NCBI RefSeq assembly: GCF_900107015.1
Contig: NZ_FNOI01000010.1
Span: forward strand, 56,922 to 120,921
DNA: 64,000 bases
Reading direction: 5' to 3'
From: Litoreibacter albidus
GTDB lineage: Bacteria; Pseudomonadota; Alphaproteobacteria; Rhodobacterales; Rhodobacteraceae
Positions 61,115-64,000 of the stretch are shown in pieces (the stretch's first letter is position 1; every line of letters starts with the position of its first letter). Made by a program: the position numbers and the translations under genes. Under the pieces are notes generated by a model, which saw only the letters and a list, made by a program, of their open reading frames with translations, was not told the DNA's origin and ran no database searches.

Positions 61115-64000
61115 TTAGAACTGCAACCGCAGCTGCGCCGTCAGGCCATAACTGCTGACGCTGCCAGAGAACCGCCCATCCGCACGGATAGAGGCGTTCA
61201 GCTGTTTGGCCGGTCCGATCTTACCCTCGTCGAGGATTTTGACGTAGTTCACGCCGAAGCTCAGCTCGCTATACGCCCCAAGGTTTTCGGACGTCAGGTT
61301 CTGCGTCGCGCCACCCGCATCCGTGTACACCGACCGGCGCTCTTTGCCGAAGTCGTTGTAGTAGGTGCCGGTTGCAAACACGTTGGTCGCCGAGGTGCCA
61401 TCTTCTCCGAAGAACGTCTTGGCCAAGGTACCCCCGACAAAGCCGATCGCGGTGGAGCTGTCCTCGGTTTGCAGCGTCGCGCCATCGTCAAACGTCAGCG
61501 TTGCCGCTTTGGTTTGCGTCAGGCCGAAGCCCGCCGTCGGCACGAATGTCCAGCCTTCTTTTTGCAACGGAATGGCGTAGCTCAACGCGCCCGAGACTGT
61601 CAGCGCCTTGGTTTTCAGCTTGGAGTTGGTCAAGCCCAGACCGGAACCCGCAACCACCGCAGTGTTGGTGAATTCGTACTCGGTCTGCTCTGTGCGCACC
61701 TGAAGGTCAGCCGACAACGCGCCTTTCGCTGCAGCCAGATACAAGCCTGCGTAAGTCTGGCGGAAGTCGCCGTCGGTGATCGAGGTCACGGTGTTGGTAA
61801 CCTGCGTCGCGTTGTTTTGGTTCACCGCGAACACCGGCTGCGAGGTCGTCCCTTCGTTCACGCCGAAGATACCACCGAACGCCAGATCCCAGCCACCGAA
61901 GGTGCCGTTGAAGCAACCCCAGTCACCACCGACCTGCAAGCCGTAGTATTTGGCATCCACAGTCGAGGAGATGTTGGAGACAGAGTTCGCAGTCGCACCG
62001 GAGACTTCCGCGCTACCGCCAACAAAGCGGCCCCACGTACCAGTGCCACAGCTGTCGTCATCCTCATACGCAAGGCCGGACACGAACGGGCTGGACGGAC
62101 GGTTGATAACCGTGCCGATCAGCGACTGTGTCAGAACCACGTTCCCCGCAATCGCGCCGATACCTGGGTTCGGCTGGGCCGCAAGGCTCAGGTCGCCATT
62201 GCCGTTCTGGATCAGGCCGTAAACCACCTGACCGCCCGACGGTGGAAGACCGCTCGCGCCGAAGCTGTAGCTGTTCCCCGCTGCGCCAAAGGTGTCGTCC
62301 ACGTCGAAGACCAGAACCGCAGGGTCCGCAATAGACGGCGTGCCCGCGCTGGTGATGTTGAAGTTCAACACGTAGTCGCCCGTCGTGGCGCCACCCGTCA
62401 CAACAACGGTGTCGCTGTTCAAGCCACCCGGTGCCGCGCTGTCGAGGTTGGCATCAAGGTTGAAGATACCGGTCCCGCTCATGCCGCCCGCAACATTGAT
62501 CGCGTCAGCGGTGCTGCCGTTGACCATGTCCACGGTGCCGTTGTTCACGAACCCGCCGGAGCCGACCGTGAAGCCGCCTGTCGTGGCAATGCTGCCAGAG
62601 TTGGTCAGCCCGCCGTTGAACGTACCCGCGTTAGACACCAAGTTTGTCGCCGCGTTGGTGAAGCCGCCGTTGACGATCCCCTCCACATTGACAACGCCTG
62701 CGTCCGCCGCGTTGGTCACGCCGGTGCCAGTTGTCAGGGTCTCCCCCGCCGCGACATCGAACGTCCCGCCGCCGGAGTTGGCGAAGCCGCCTCCCACGCC
62801 CAAGGTCCCCGCGATATCGAAGGCGCCGGTATTGGCGACGTTGCCGCCCACCGTGCCGGATACAACCGCGATGCTGGTGTTGGTCAGATCGCCACCGATC
62901 GTGCTGGTGCTTGTCAGCGTACCCGCGTTGGTGACGTCGCCGCCAACCGTTCCGGTGTTTACCGATGTGGTGCCCGCCAAGGTTGTGACGTCGCCGCCGA
63001 TGGTGCCTTGGTTGTTCAACGTGCCGCCGTTCAGCGTCACATCGTTGGTCACAGTCCCTGCGGCACCTGTTGTGGTGTCGCCTGCACTTTGGATCACGCT
63101 ATCCACGGCCCCGCCGGTGATGTTCAGATCATCCGCGTTGGTCACGGCACCAGTGGTGCCGCCCGTAACGTTGACCTGACCCGCTTGGTTGTCCAGCGCC
63201 GCCATCGTGCCAGCGGTGTTGACCGTGCCGCCGTTGTTCGTGCTTGCGCCCGACACGATGCCCGTGCCGCTGACCGTGGCCACGCCGCCAGCTGTGCTGT
63301 TGGCAAGGCTCGCGATTGTGCCGTCCACTTGCAAAGTGCCTGTGTTGGCCACCGCATCAGTGCTTGCGCCAGCGTCAATGTTTGCCGTGCCGGAGTTGGT
63401 GACCGCATCCGCCGTTCCGGCGTCCACATTCAACGTACCCGCGTTGGTCACATCGCCAAGATCGCCAGTGCTGTTAACCTGCCCCGCAGCCGCGATGTCG
63501 GTCAAACCCGTGACGACGCCGTCAGTGCCCACAGTGGTCACGCCGCCGTCCACATCCAAGGATGCAACAGTCGCCGTCGCGCCCGCACCGTCACCCACAA
63601 GCGTGGTGCCTGTCGACGTTACTGCGCCAGCCGTCCCGTCGTTTACGTTCAGTATGCCCGCGTTGCTCACAGCGCCCATCGTGCCGGTGCTGTCTACCTG
63701 ACCGCTCCCGCCGATGGTCGTCGCGCCAGTCATGGCGCCGCTGTTGGTCACAGTACCGCCCGTCACATTGGATGTGCCAGTCACTGTGCCGCTGTTGACA
63801 AAGGTACCTGCAGAGTTGTCCGCGATGCTCGCGACCGTCCCTGCGTTGGTGAATGTGCTGGAGTTGGTCACAGCCCCGACGCTGGCAGGGCCAGCAACAG
63901 ACGCGGTGCCGGTGTTGGTGATTGCACCCGCAGTACCATCCGTCACGTTCAACGTACCCGCGTTCGACGATACCGTGTTCAGCGTACCTGCGCTGTTCAC
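61115..64000 (-). CDS. Autotransporter-like repeat protein with C-terminal beta-barrel (5' end outside the window)
   Basis: At least 961 residues; the start lies beyond base 64000. The first 500 visible residues are low-complexity repeats rich in Gly, Thr, Asn, Val and Ala, with units like GTLNVTDGTAGAITNTGT and VGGDVTNAGTLTST, consistent with a beta-helix passenger. A linker near 500-640 includes TVDMVNGSTADAINVAGGMS. The C-terminal autotransporter domain (about 650-961) runs GTWGRFVGGSAEVSG, YYGLQVGGDWGCF, TYAGLYLAAAKGALSADLQV to the final LTAQLRLQF, an aromatic-ended outer-membrane strand. It would display a passenger on the cell surface. Its position directly before a T6SS chaperone gene is unusual. 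Confidence 0.82.
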   Translation of the reverse strand: MNSAGTLNTVSSNAGTLNVTDGTAGAITNTGTASVAGPASVGAVTNSSTFTNAGTVASIADNSAGTFVNSGTVTGTSNVTGGTVTNSGAMTGATTIGGSGQVDSTGTMGAVSNAGILNVNDGTAGAVTSTGTTLVGDGAGATATVASLDVDGGVTTVGTDGVVTGLTDIAAAGQVNSTGDLGDVTNAGTLNVDAGTADAVTNSGTANIDAGASTDAVANTGTLQVDGTIASLANSTAGGVATVSGTGIVSGASTNNGGTVNTAGTMAALDNQAGQVNVTGGTTGAVTNADDLNITGGAVDSVIQSAGDTTTGAAGTVTNDVTLNGGTLNNQGTIGGDVTTLAGTTSVNTGTVGGDVTNAGTLTSTSTIGGDLTNTSIAVVSGTVGGNVANTGAFDIAGTLGVGGGFANSGGGTFDVAAGETLTTGTGVTNAADAGVVNVEGIVNGGFTNAATNLVSNAGTFNGGLTNSGSIATTGGFTVGSGGFVNNGTVDMVNGSTADAINVAGGMSGTGIFNLDANLDSAAPGGLNSDTVVVTGGATTGDYVLNFNITSAGTPSIADPAVLVFDVDDTFGAAGNSYSFGASGLPPSGGQVVYGLIQNGNGDLSLAAQPNPGIGAIAGNVVLTQSLIGTVINRPSSPFVSGLAYEDDDSCGTGTWGRFVGGSAEVSGATANSVSNISSTVDAKYYGLQVGGDWGCFNGTFGGWDLAFGGIFGVNEGTTSQPVFAVNQNNATQVTNTVTSITDGDFRQTYAGLYLAAAKGALSADLQVRTEQTEYEFTNTAVVAGSGLGLTNSKLKTKALTVSGALSYAIPLQKEGWTFVPTAGFGLTQTKAATLTFDDGATLQTEDSSTAIGFVGGTLAKTFFGEDGTSATNVFATGTYYNDFGKERRSVYTDAGGATQNLTSENLGAYSELSFGVNYVKILDEGKIGPAKQLNASIRADGRFSGSVSSYGLTAQLRLQF
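62480..64000 (-). repeat. Degenerate GT/N-rich repeat array in autotransporter passenger
   Basis: Repeated units of about 45-75 bases encode variations on GTLNVxGGTxGAVTNxGT. Units diverge in sequence and length, and the frame is kept throughout. The repeats give misleading open frames on the opposite strand. Confidence 0.7.

Noticed and set aside
62385..63179. Pro/Val-rich open frame on the plus strand over the autotransporter repeats
   Set aside because: It is the complement of the Gly/Thr/Asn repeat array; the repetitive character explains the open frame.
62480..64000. Repeat array considered as a CRISPR
   Set aside because: Repeats vary in length and sequence, keep the reading frame of the autotransporter, and lack identical direct repeats with unique spacers.

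Overview
The window looks like chromosomal DNA of an alphaproteobacterium of the Rhodobacteraceae (Roseobacter group). The reasons are high-GC coding sequence, a DctP-type TRAP solute-binding protein next to amine catabolism genes, serralysin-like RTX proteins, a DUF1036 protein, and a type VI secretion system (T6SS) with the alphaproteobacterial set of accessory genes (PpkA, PppA, Fha, TagF, OmpA-tailed TssL). No rRNA, tRNA, CRISPR array, insertion sequence or phage gene was seen, and there is no gene-free stretch above about 300 bases.

Region 1 (1-8.3 kb) is a catabolic locus: the end of a TRAP solute-binding protein, a glutamine-synthetase-like ligase, an aldehyde dehydrogenase, an iron-type alcohol dehydrogenase, a LysR regulator, a GMC flavin alcohol oxidoreductase and a GABA-type aminotransferase. 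Together they suggest import and gamma-glutamylation of an amine or amino alcohol, stepwise oxidation, and transamination. Region 2 (8.4-15.8 kb) builds and exports a surface polysaccharide: three glycosyltransferases, an ABC-2 capsule exporter (KpsM/KpsE/KpsT) and a sulfotransferase, so the polymer may be sulfated. Region 3 (16-20.9 kb) holds two RTX proteins, an M10 metalloprotease and a beta-propeller-like protein, which share a nearly co-linear C-terminal module. Acetate kinase follows alone.

Region 4 (22.3-64 kb) is a large T6SS island. The plus-strand arm carries a DUF6931-like gene, tagH, an OmpA protein, tssA, tssB, tssC, hcp, tssE, tssF, tssG, tssH and a peptidoglycan-binding candidate effector. 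The minus-strand arm, read from 64 kb leftwards, carries an autotransporter-like protein, a DUF4123 chaperone, two DUF2931-like putative immunity proteins, a Tle1-like DUF2235 lipase, tssK, tssL, tssM, tagF, pppA and ppkA. VgrG, PAAR and TssJ are not in the window.

Between the arms lies the least familiar part: a dual peptidoglycan hydrolase (M23 plus lytic transglycosylase), a caspase-like protease with a lysine-rich tail, a DUF1036 protein, two exported orphans, and an ExbB-ExbD-ExbD-TonB-like operon. The TonB-like protein ends in a domain that aligns without gaps over its conserved core to the extracytoplasmic domain of the neighbouring T6SS kinase PpkA, with two cysteines at identical spacing. 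The second ExbD lacks the proton-carrying aspartate. This suggests a proton-motive-force-driven envelope module that shares a ligand with, or competes with, the kinase that controls T6SS firing. It is the best candidate here for an undescribed system.
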